From Bacteroidota bacterium (GTDB taxonomy: Bacteria > Bacteroidota > Bacteroidia > 2-12-FULL-35-15): DNA of 13,549 nt. Positions 1 through 5,673 of this stretch are shown in pieces. Below the pieces are notes generated by a model. It was not told the DNA's origin, did not search any database, and was given only the letters and a program-made list of their open reading frames with translations. The stretch lies in assembly GCA_026391935.1 (NCBI GenBank), contig JAPLDC010000438.1:1-13549 (forward strand), in the 5' to 3' direction. Position 1 is the first letter of the stretch, and the number at the start of each line of letters is the position of its first letter. Made by a program: the position numbers and the translations under genes.

Positions 1-1
1 C

Positions 2-517
2 CCATTTAGGAACATCGCTTTTACAATTTTAGGTATTGTGTATGTTGCAGTTCCCTTCTCTTTATTAAATTATCTGGTTACCTACACCGGCACCTACAGC
101 TACGAATTGCTTTTCGGGTTTTTCTTTATCCTTTGGAGCAACGATTCAGGTGCCTATCTGGCCGGTTCTGCATTTGGAAAACGAAAATTATTTCCTCGTG
201 TTTCACCTGCCAAATCGTGGGAAGGAAGCTTGGGAGGGGCCATTGCAAGTTACATTGTTGTTTTTATTATCTCTAAATGGTATACAGGATTCAGCCGTAT
301 TGATTGGATGGTAATTGCGGCAATCCTAATTACAATTGGTACATTAGGAGATCTTGTGGAGTCGTTATTCAAAAGAAGCAAGAATGTAAAGGATTCAGGG
401 TCATTATTACCCGGACATGGTGGAATTTTAGACCGATTCGACAGTCTTTTGATGGCAACACCCTTTGTTTTCAGCTATTTATATTTTTCAAACTATTTCC
501 ATCATTTATACCCTTAA
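2..517 (+). CDS. cdsA: Phosphatidate cytidylyltransferase (CdsA), C-terminal part; 5' end outside window
   Basis: Integral inner-membrane enzyme that makes CDP-diacylglycerol from phosphatidic acid and CTP, the precursor of the acidic phospholipids and phosphatidylethanolamine. The frame is open from base 2 and encodes 171 residues; the family usually has about 265-285, so roughly the first 100 are missing. The CdsA signature is visible near the C-terminus: SLFKRSKNVKD, then PGHGGILDRFDS, which carries the conserved K-R, K-D, H-G-G and D-R-x-D positions. Upstream are WSNDSGAYLAG and the SPAKSWEG motif typical of the family. Hydrophobic stretches match several membrane helices (about codons 5-25, 34-46, 78-90 and 97-112 of the visible part). 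The first ATG in view (38) lies inside a membrane segment and is not the real start. Identification is firm from the signature. Confidence 0.95.
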   Translation, partial: PFRNIAFTILGIVYVAVPFSLLNYLVTYTGTYSYELLFGFFFILWSNDSGAYLAGSAFGKRKLFPRVSPAKSWEGSLGGAIASYIVVFIISKWYTGFSRIDWMVIAAILITIGTLGDLVESLFKRSKNVKDSGSLLPGHGGILDRFDSLLMATPFVFSYLYFSNYFHHLYP

Positions 518-604
518 AAACACTAAAAATGAGCCCAAAAGTGGTTTTAGGCGAAGGAAATACGATTTTTAACGATTACATTTTACTTAGTATATTATTT
601 TATC

Positions 605-612
605 TAAATTCG
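605..612 (+). promoter_or_regulatory. Possible -7 element of the glutamate dehydrogenase gene
   Basis: TAAATTCG differs by one base from the Bacteroidota -7 consensus TAnnTTTG. It lies 55 bp before the start codon at 668. I see no clear TTG at the -33 position. Weak call, based on motif and position only. Confidence 0.3.
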
Positions 613-622
613 CACACTTTAA

Positions 623-657
623 TTTGTTCCGATCTCTAAAATATCCCCGGAACCAAA
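623..657 (+). promoter_or_regulatory. Inverted repeat in the leader of the glutamate dehydrogenase gene
   Basis: TTTGTTCCG (623-631) is complementary to CGGAACCAAA (648-657) apart from one bulged base, with a 16-nt loop. It ends 10 bp before the ATG at 668, and would fold in the mRNA leader if transcription starts near 618. It could be an RNA-stabilising stem, a translation-control hairpin or a dimeric-regulator operator. Nothing in the sequence decides between these. Confidence 0.4.
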
Positions 658-667
658 CATAAAAATT

Positions 668-1945
668 ATGACAACTAAAACAAATTCAACAACAGTAGAA
701 GATCACAACAGCATGTTCGATGCAGTTCTTGCTAGACTTGATGTTGCTGCAAAAATTTATGGCTTATCAGATGAAGTTACAAGTATTTTAAGAAATCCTC
801 AAAGACAAATAAAAGTTAGTATTCCTGTAATGATGGATAATGGCAAAATGCAAGTTTTTGAAGGATTCAGAACGATACACTCCACTGTATTAGGGCCATC
901 AAAAGGGGGAATCCGTTATGCAATGGATGTGTGTGATGATGAAGTAAAAGCTCTTTCTGCTTGGATGACGTTCAAATGTGCCGTTGCAAATTTACCTTAT
1001 GGTGGTGCAAAAGGAGGTATCAAATGCGATCCACGTAAATTGAGTATAGGAGAATTAGAGCGTTTAACAAAAGCGTATACAGTTGCTATGGCAGATGTAT
1101 TCGGACCAACAACAGATATTCCTGCTCCTGATATGGGAACTAGTGGACGTGAAATGGCATGGCTAGTTGAAGCATACAATAAAGTACATAGAGGAAATTT
1201 CCCTGGTGTTACTACCGGTAAACCTGTTGGATTAGGAGGTTCTTTAGGCCGTGATGCTGCAACAGGAAGAGGAGTTATGGTAGCAACACTTGCTGCTTTA
1301 GACAAAATGAAATTAGATCCTAAAAAAGTTACATGTGCAGTTCAAGGTTTTGGAAACGTAGGTTCACATGCAGCACGTTTATTACATGAGCAAGGAATTA
1401 AGATCTGCGCAATCGGTGATCATACTGCTACTTTTTGGAATGAAAAAGGAATTAATATTCAAGCGGCTTTAGATTATGTTAAAAGTAACGGAAATGTTCT
1501 AAAAGGATTTACCGGAGGAGTGGAAATTAAATCGTCTGAACTTTTAACTGCAAATATTGATGTTTTGGTACCAGCTGCTTTACAAAATGTAATTACAGAA
1601 GAAATTGCGCATAACATTAAAGCGAAATTAATTGTTGAAGGTGCAAACGGACCTACAACTGCTGAAGCAGATCATATTTTAAATGAAAAAGGAATTATTG
1701 TAGTACCTGATATTTTAGCAAATGGCGGTGGTGTTACCGTTTCGTATTTCGAATGGGTACAAAATAACTACGGTTATTACTGGACAGAATATGAAGTAAA
1801 TTCGAAACACGATGCTTATATGAAAGCTGCATTTGAAAATGTTTGGAATTACGGACAACAACATAAAAACACTATGCGAATTGGTGCTTACATTTCTGCT
1901 TTGAAAAAAGTGGAATTGGGTATCCTTGCAAGAGGAAATTTTTAA
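668..1945 (+). CDS. Glutamate dehydrogenase (Glu/Leu/Phe/Val dehydrogenase family)
   Basis: Cytosolic enzyme that interconverts L-glutamate with 2-oxoglutarate and ammonium, linking carbon and nitrogen metabolism. The 425 residues match the usual length of the short hexameric family (RocG/GudB type). The N-terminal substrate domain (about 1-185) has PSKGGIRY (K79), TFKCAV (K103) and the active-site signature LPYGGAKGGIKCDP with catalytic K115. PAPDMGT (D155) supplies the conserved acid. The C-terminal Rossmann domain has the dinucleotide loop GFGNVG (227-232). D251 at the end of the second strand (AIGDHT) favours NAD over NADP, a tentative reading. The late motif GANGPTT and the C-terminal DILANGGGVTVSYFEW are family-typical. 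Leucine or phenylalanine dehydrogenases are shorter and less likely. The ATG at 668 follows an A-rich stretch with no Shine-Dalgarno, normal for this phylum. It is flanked by a leader hairpin and a strong terminator, so probably monocistronic. I cannot settle the symbol (gdhA versus rocG/gudB). Confidence 0.93.
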   Translation: MTTKTNSTTVEDHNSMFDAVLARLDVAAKIYGLSDEVTSILRNPQRQIKVSIPVMMDNGKMQVFEGFRTIHSTVLGPSKGGIRYAMDVCDDEVKALSAWMTFKCAVANLPYGGAKGGIKCDPRKLSIGELERLTKAYTVAMADVFGPTTDIPAPDMGTSGREMAWLVEAYNKVHRGNFPGVTTGKPVGLGGSLGRDAATGRGVMVATLAALDKMKLDPKKVTCAVQGFGNVGSHAARLLHEQGIKICAIGDHTATFWNEKGINIQAALDYVKSNGNVLKGFTGGVEIKSSELLTANIDVLVPAALQNVITEEIAHNIKAKLIVEGANGPTTAEADHILNEKGIIVVPDILANGGGVTVSYFEWVQNNYGYYWTEYEVNSKHDAYMKAAFENVWNYGQQHKNTMRIGAYISALKKVELGILARGNF

Positions 1946-1964
1946 TCCTTTAAATTATTTTTTG

Positions 1965-1998
1965 AAAACGCCCCACCAATACTGGTGGGGCGTTTTTT
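1965..1998 (+). terminator. Rho-independent terminator of the glutamate dehydrogenase gene
   Basis: Perfect GC-rich stem ACGCCCCACCA (1968-1978) / TGGTGGGGCGT (1983-1993) with loop ATAC, followed by a run of T. It begins about 20 bp after the stop codon at 1945. Flanking A residues (1965-1967) extend the pairing. The A-run on the other side is short, so it acts mainly on the plus strand. Confidence 0.93.
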
Positions 1999-2095
1999 AT
2001 TATCCTTAATTTTAATAATTGATGATTTAAAAGCACCGAACAAAAAATGAATGATGAACATTCCTAATGAGCTAATCTATTTGTTGAGAGCAGAT

Positions 2096-2137
2096 AAAAA
2101 ACAAAAAAGAGCCGACACACAATGTGTATCAGCTCTT
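2096..2137 (-). terminator. Rho-independent terminator of the PorE-like gene
   Basis: On the minus strand a stem of about 13 bp with two G-U pairs (arms AAGAGCTGATACA and TGTGTCGGCTCTT) closes a short loop. Two T-runs follow (A-runs 2096-2101 and 2103-2108 on the plus strand). It starts 19 bp after the stop of the minus-strand gene and faces the dehydrogenase terminator, so the two convergent transcripts are separated. The sequence between the two terminators (about 1999-2095) holds nothing I recognise. Confidence 0.88.
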
Positions 2138-2155
2138 CCTTAATATAAATATAGT

Positions 2156-3805
2156 TTATTTTTTATAAAGTAAATAATGCTTCACAACAGTTGTAGCACC
2201 TTCTTTGGCAATTTTGATCTCAACTTTTTCATCGATCGGCTTGAAGCCTTTCACATCAATTTTCACCTGATATGTTTTACCAGCCAACAACGTTAAGAAG
2301 TATTCACCGCTTCCTTCACTGGATGAAGTGCTCCCTACCTTCACGCCTGCTTCATCGTATACGGAAAGCTCTGCCTCCATTCCATTTCCAGCAGTAGCAT
2401 CAAAAATATCACCTTTTAGGATTGCCATTACAGGTCCAGTATTTTCTGGTTTCTTTTTCATGTCTTTATCCAAAACAGGATAATTGCTTAGATCTACTTT
2501 ATAAACATCACGACCACCTAATCCTCCTTTTCTATTACTCGTAAAATAACCTGTTTTTGCATCAATAGATAAACTGAAACAATAATCGTTGTAAATTGTA
2601 TTGATTGGATAACCTAAGTTCACAGGAGTTGACCATTTTCCATTTTCCAATACAGTTTTAAACATATCGTAACCGCCCATTGAATTATGTCCTTTAGAAG
2701 TAAAGAACAATGTTTTTCCATCGGGAGCCAAAAATATTCCGCCTTCATCCTCAACTGTATTTACTGCATCGCCAAGGTTAATAGGCTTTTCCCATTCTGT
2801 CTTTGTTTTACGTTTTACCATCCAGATATCCGCATTACCAAATCCACCCTGACGTTCACTCACAAAATAAAGTGTTTTACCATCCGGAGAAATACATGCA
2901 CCTAACTCAGCATAAGTAGTATTTATAGGTTTACCCATTGATTTTGGAGCGCCCCATTTTCCAGAAGAACTAAGACGGGAAACATAAATATCACCACCTC
3001 GGGATTCTGCTTCAATATCATTTTTGAAAAGAAAAATTTGTTTCCCATCAGGCGATATGCTTGTTGCCGCATCCTGACCTTCTGTATTTAAAGAACCTGG
3101 AATCAACTCCGCATCACTCCACATTTTTTTAAGCGTATCCCAGCGAGAAATATAAATATCTTCGAAATACATTCCATCATCTTCATTTACGGCACTTGAC
3201 TTACCGGGCCTTTGCGAAGTAAAGATCAATGTTTTTCCATCGGCACTTACCATAGGAGCTTTATCTTCAAATTCTGAATTAATCACATCACCCATATTTT
3301 CCACCTTCACATCAACCGGGGCTGCAATCAATTCTTTAGCAGTATTTACTTGCAAAATATACATGTCCACATCACTCTCCTCCACTTTTTTAGGACTTCC
3401 CACATTTGTTTTAAATGCGTTATATTCTAACAATGCTTCATCCTTCATGTCTTCCATTTGGTATAGCTTACCCAATAAAAGGGAGTTGTAAACATTGGCT
3501 TTAGGGTCGATCGCTTTTGCTTTCTCAGCATTTAGACGGGCATCTTTATATTGTTTTAACTCAAAATAACATTCGGCAATATGAAAAATAACATTTGCAT
3601 CATTTGGTTTACCAGATAAAACATCTGTATATATATTCAAAGCTCCTTTATAATCCATTGCAAAGAATTTCTGTTCAGCAAGAACCATTTTAGCAACATC
3701 TCCACCTTTATCAAAAACGTTCTGCTTATTCTCTGATTTTTCTTGAGCTGAAATCGCTCCAGAAAGAAAAATGGAAAACATCAACAAATACATTATTTTT
3801 TTCAT
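2156..3805 (-). CDS. Secreted TPR / PD40 beta-propeller / carboxypeptidase-regulatory-like protein (PorE-like, no OmpA domain)
   Basis: Periplasmic or outer-membrane-associated protein of 549 residues, counted from the ATG at 3805. That start is preferred over the in-frame ATG at 3841 because it gives a clean signal peptide (MKKIMYLLMF...GAISA, cleavage near A20 before QEK). Residues 35-135 look like about three TPR units (AMDYKGALNIY, ELKQYKDAR, EDMKDEALLEY). Five PD40/WD40-like propeller motifs follow at about 187-198, 250-260, 305-317, 359-371 and 412-424 (SADGKTLIF, SPDGKQIFL, SPDGKTLYF, APDGKTLFF, SIDAKTGYF), with FGNADIW and LGGRDVY between blades. Residues 459-530 look like a carboxypeptidase-regulatory-like beta-sandwich. 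TPR-PD40-regulatory order is that of PorE/OmpA-family proteins tied to T9SS and peptidoglycan anchoring, but those end in an OmpA-like domain, absent here. The C-terminus (VKHYLLYKK) is followed directly by a terminator, so the shorter form looks genuine. A role in T9SS or envelope organisation is inference. Confidence 0.82.
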   Translation of the reverse strand: MKKIMYLLMFSIFLSGAISAQEKSENKQNVFDKGGDVAKMVLAEQKFFAMDYKGALNIYTDVLSGKPNDANVIFHIAECYFELKQYKDARLNAEKAKAIDPKANVYNSLLLGKLYQMEDMKDEALLEYNAFKTNVGSPKKVEESDVDMYILQVNTAKELIAAPVDVKVENMGDVINSEFEDKAPMVSADGKTLIFTSQRPGKSSAVNEDDGMYFEDIYISRWDTLKKMWSDAELIPGSLNTEGQDAATSISPDGKQIFLFKNDIEAESRGGDIYVSRLSSSGKWGAPKSMGKPINTTYAELGACISPDGKTLYFVSERQGGFGNADIWMVKRKTKTEWEKPINLGDAVNTVEDEGGIFLAPDGKTLFFTSKGHNSMGGYDMFKTVLENGKWSTPVNLGYPINTIYNDYCFSLSIDAKTGYFTSNRKGGLGGRDVYKVDLSNYPVLDKDMKKKPENTGPVMAILKGDIFDATAGNGMEAELSVYDEAGVKVGSTSSSEGSGEYFLTLLAGKTYQVKIDVKGFKPIDEKVEIKIAKEGATTVVKHYLLYKK

Positions 3806-3846
3806 GAGAAAAATATTATTGGTTAAATAGTAACTATTCAATTATA

Positions 3847-3867
3847 AATCCCGCAATAAACGGGATT
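3847..3867 (-). terminator. Possible weak terminator after mqnA
   Basis: AATCCCG / CGGGATT, a perfect 7-bp stem with a 7-nt loop, lies 58 bp downstream of the mqnA stop on the minus strand. It is followed only by a mixed AT stretch (TATAATT) rather than a T-run. It sits between mqnA and the downstream minus-strand gene, and may instead be a leader hairpin of that gene. Confidence 0.4.
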
Positions 3868-3914
3868 GTTCAAAACCTTCATCATCTAAAATGAAATCGC
3901 AGTCTCTTGAACAA
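3866..3914 (-). promoter_or_regulatory. Nested inverted repeat overlapping the promoter of the PorE-like gene
   Basis: The 8-bp arms TTGTTCAA (3866-3873) and TTGAACAA (3907-3914) are exact reverse complements. Inside them a second pair TTCAT / ATGAA can fold. On the minus strand the outer arm overlaps the end of a -7 element (3912-3919), so it could form at the extreme 5' end of the mRNA or serve as a regulator-binding palindrome. Function not known. Confidence 0.4.
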
Positions 3915-3919
3915 ATATA
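3912..3919 (-). promoter_or_regulatory. Candidate -7 promoter element for the PorE-like gene
   Basis: On the minus strand this reads TATATTTG, a full match to the Bacteroidota consensus TAnnTTTG. It begins just past the mqnA stop, 107 bp before the chosen start at 3805. No good TTG is seen at the -33 position. It suggests that the gene has its own transcript with a leader of about 100 nt rather than only read-through from mqnA. Confidence 0.5.
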
Positions 3920-3924
3920 AAAAA

Positions 3925-4680
3925 TTATTGCTCAGAATTGCCCATATATGACAAAAATAGTTCCAAAGCTTGTTTTTTAGCTGTATCATAGTCATAGTCA
4001 ATATTTTGATTGAGATACACCTCTATATTTGTGGGATATTTTTTACTTTCATATAGCTCTTTTATCAATTCAGGTCGGTTATCAAGTCCTTTTTTCAAAG
4101 CAGTATTAAATTCGATGAGGAATGATTCTGATAATTGTTTGTTTGAAACCCAGCATGCAAAAACGAAAGGCAATTTTGTAAATTTCTGCCATTCTTCTGC
4201 CAGATCATAACAGTACTTATATTTATTTTCTATCCCGAAAGTTCTATCACCTATTATCACCGCAGCTGTTGTTCCGGCAATTTCATTTTCATAATCAGCT
4301 TTTGCAGAGATCCATTGCGGTATTATCTTCCAAAATTTATCTGCCAATACTTTTACCAAAGTAACGGAAGTCCGTGATTGGTAATCCAATAAAACCTTTG
4401 AGATCTCATTTAAAGGAACATCACTATATAACATTACTGAAGCCACTTTCCCGACAGCTCCAATGCAATAATCGCTGATTACATACTTCTCTTTCAGAAG
4501 CGGCAATACCGCCACGGGCACCAACCCTATATCAACTTTCCCTTCCAATAATTTTTGTGCACAAACAGAAGGTATGTCAAGCTGAAGATCGATCTTCTCC
4601 AACAAACCAGAATTATGTAAACCATTAATAAATGGTTTAGAATTTAAATAGGATACAACTGATATCTTAATTTTCTGCAT
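3925..4680 (-). CDS. mqnA: Chorismate dehydratase MqnA (futalosine pathway of menaquinone synthesis)
   Basis: Cytosolic enzyme that dehydrates chorismate to 3-enolpyruvylbenzoate, the first step of the futalosine route to menaquinone, the usual respiratory quinone of Bacteroidota. The 251 residues match the family, which has a periplasmic-binding-protein-like fold. Visible marks are the opening KISVVSYLNSKPF (5-17), DIGLVPVAVLPLL (50-62), the pocket region GKVASVMLYSDVPL (77-90), LLDYQSRTSVTLVK (97-110), IIGDRTF (142-148) and DLAEEWQKFTKLPFVFACW (159-177). The related MqnD opens differently and is excluded. The ATG at 4680 lies 2 bp after the stop of the EI24-like gene, so the two are very probably cotranscribed and perhaps translationally coupled. 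No other mqn gene is in the window. Presence of mqnA implies futalosine rather than the classical men pathway, which the rest of the genome would confirm. Confidence 0.9.
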   Translation of the reverse strand: MQKIKISVVSYLNSKPFINGLHNSGLLEKIDLQLDIPSVCAQKLLEGKVDIGLVPVAVLPLLKEKYVISDYCIGAVGKVASVMLYSDVPLNEISKVLLDYQSRTSVTLVKVLADKFWKIIPQWISAKADYENEIAGTTAAVIIGDRTFGIENKYKYCYDLAEEWQKFTKLPFVFACWVSNKQLSESFLIEFNTALKKGLDNRPELIKELYESKKYPTNIEVYLNQNIDYDYDTAKKQALELFLSYMGNSEQ

Positions 4681-4682
4681 AC

Positions 4683-5459
4683 TTATTTTCCTTTTTCAAT
4701 TTCCAATACTGCTATACAGGCAGCAACTGGCGCAACCACAGCAACTATCATTCCGCCAATAAACGGAATAGCAAACAGTAACGAAAAAATAAATCCATTT
4801 CCTATTGCTAAACCTTTGTTCTTCCTAACATAACGAACACTTTGTGAGATACCTAATCTTCTTCTTTCACTGAAATAATCGATCATTGAAAACCCATAAA
4901 AATAATAAGACAAAACAAAAAGAAAAAGAGTACTTAACCATCCTATTACCGGAATCCAAACAATAAAAAATCCAAGGAAAATAAATCCGAACTCAATAAA
5001 CATATTACGCAAAGCGATGATGACACCACGTAAAATGTCTTTCATAAACTGCAAAATATTAAATGGATAAATTTTGCCTGTTACAATTTCTTCAGTACGC
5101 TCTGATATCAATGCCATTACCGGAGACATAATGATCAACAAAATATATTTACTGAAGGTAGAAAAAATAAAAAAGAAAACTATTTTTAAGCCTATATTCA
5201 ATAAAAAATGTAACGCATCCCCTAAAAAGCTAAGCGTTCCAGCCCCGGAATTAAAATTGACATAAAACAAGACGCCGTTTTCTATGGCATCAGATAATTT
5301 CTTAGCGATCTCAAATCCTCCAAAAACCAACAAGGCAGAGATAAGGAGAGAATAAATAAAATATTTCCACAAACCCTTATCAAAAATAAACGAAATTGCT
5401 GTCACATAGCTTTTAATGGCAAGACCAAACTGCTCAAAAAATGATAATTGCATCTGCAT
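4683..5459 (-). CDS. EI24 / CysZ-like inner-membrane protein
   Basis: Polytopic membrane protein of 258 residues in the EI24/CysZ family (PF07264). CysZ of enterobacteria mediates sulfate uptake, but most Bacteroidota members have no tested role. Hydrophobic segments lie at about 32-48, 84-112, 152-170, 172-190, 218-235 and 237-252. The family-typical C-terminal region is clear: MIDYFSERRRLG (192-203), SVRYVRKNKGLAIGNG (207-222), then FAIPFIGGMIVAVVAPVAA. Length is close to that of CysZ (about 250). Two starts are possible, M1 (5459) or M3 (5453). A TAnnTTTG element ends only 4 bp before M1, so the message may be nearly leaderless. It is the first gene of a unit with mqnA. A sulfate-transport role is possible but not supported by context, since no cysteine or sulfur genes are nearby. 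Confidence 0.82.
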   Translation of the reverse strand: MQMQLSFFEQFGLAIKSYVTAISFIFDKGLWKYFIYSLLISALLVFGGFEIAKKLSDAIENGVLFYVNFNSGAGTLSFLGDALHFLLNIGLKIVFFFIFSTFSKYILLIIMSPVMALISERTEEIVTGKIYPFNILQFMKDILRGVIIALRNMFIEFGFIFLGFFIVWIPVIGWLSTLFLFVLSYYFYGFSMIDYFSERRRLGISQSVRYVRKNKGLAIGNGFIFSLLFAIPFIGGMIVAVVAPVAACIAVLEIEKGK

Positions 5460-5463
5460 GTTG

Positions 5464-5471
5464 CAAAATTA
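5464..5471 (-). promoter_or_regulatory. Candidate -7 element of the EI24-mqnA unit
   Basis: Minus strand reads TAATTTTG, a full match to TAnnTTTG, followed by CAAC and the ATG at 5459. A TTG (5497-5499 on the plus strand) lies 25 bp upstream, a little farther than usual. Transcription would start at or within a few bases of the start codon. Confidence 0.55.
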
Positions 5472-5661
5472 ACATTATTCTATGGAAGAACGCTGACAAT
5501 GTTTTTATAAAAAACAATTTCAATGTGGCATTACAAGAACAAATCTGAAGGTCAATAAAAACAATTTTTTCTTTTAAATTAGGGAATTATAGCGATGATT
5601 TATCTTGCAAAATGAGATAAAAAATCAAACAAGGAGAAGGACAACATGAAATTAATAATGC

Positions 5662-5669
5662 TATTTTTG
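5662..5669 (+). promoter_or_regulatory. Candidate -7 element of the first TonB-dependent receptor gene
   Basis: TATTTTTG matches TAnnTTTG fully and is followed by CATC and the GTG start at 5674. This is the same spacing as at the divergent EI24 gene. No TTG is seen 17-23 bp upstream; instead there is a purine run (AAGGAGAAGG, about 5631-5640). Implies a leaderless or near-leaderless message if real. Confidence 0.45.
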
Positions 5670-5673
5670 CATC

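Noticed and set aside
533..550. GCCCAAAA-GTGG-TTTTAGGC imperfect hairpin after cdsA as a terminator
   Set aside because: The stem has a mismatch, is short and mostly A-T, and no T-run follows.
529..639. Short plus-strand frame of 36 codons between cdsA and the glutamate dehydrogenase gene
   Set aside because: It fills the promoter and leader region, has no recognisable motif and no start context; it most likely arises by chance in an AT-rich gap.
997..1305. Minus-strand frame of about 100 codons inside the glutamate dehydrogenase gene
   Set aside because: Lies wholly inside a well-supported gene, has low-complexity proline-rich text and resembles no family.
3806..3841. Upstream in-frame ATG (3841) as the start of the PorE-like protein
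   Set aside because: It would put 12 polar residues before the signal peptide; the ATG at 3805 gives a standard signal sequence.
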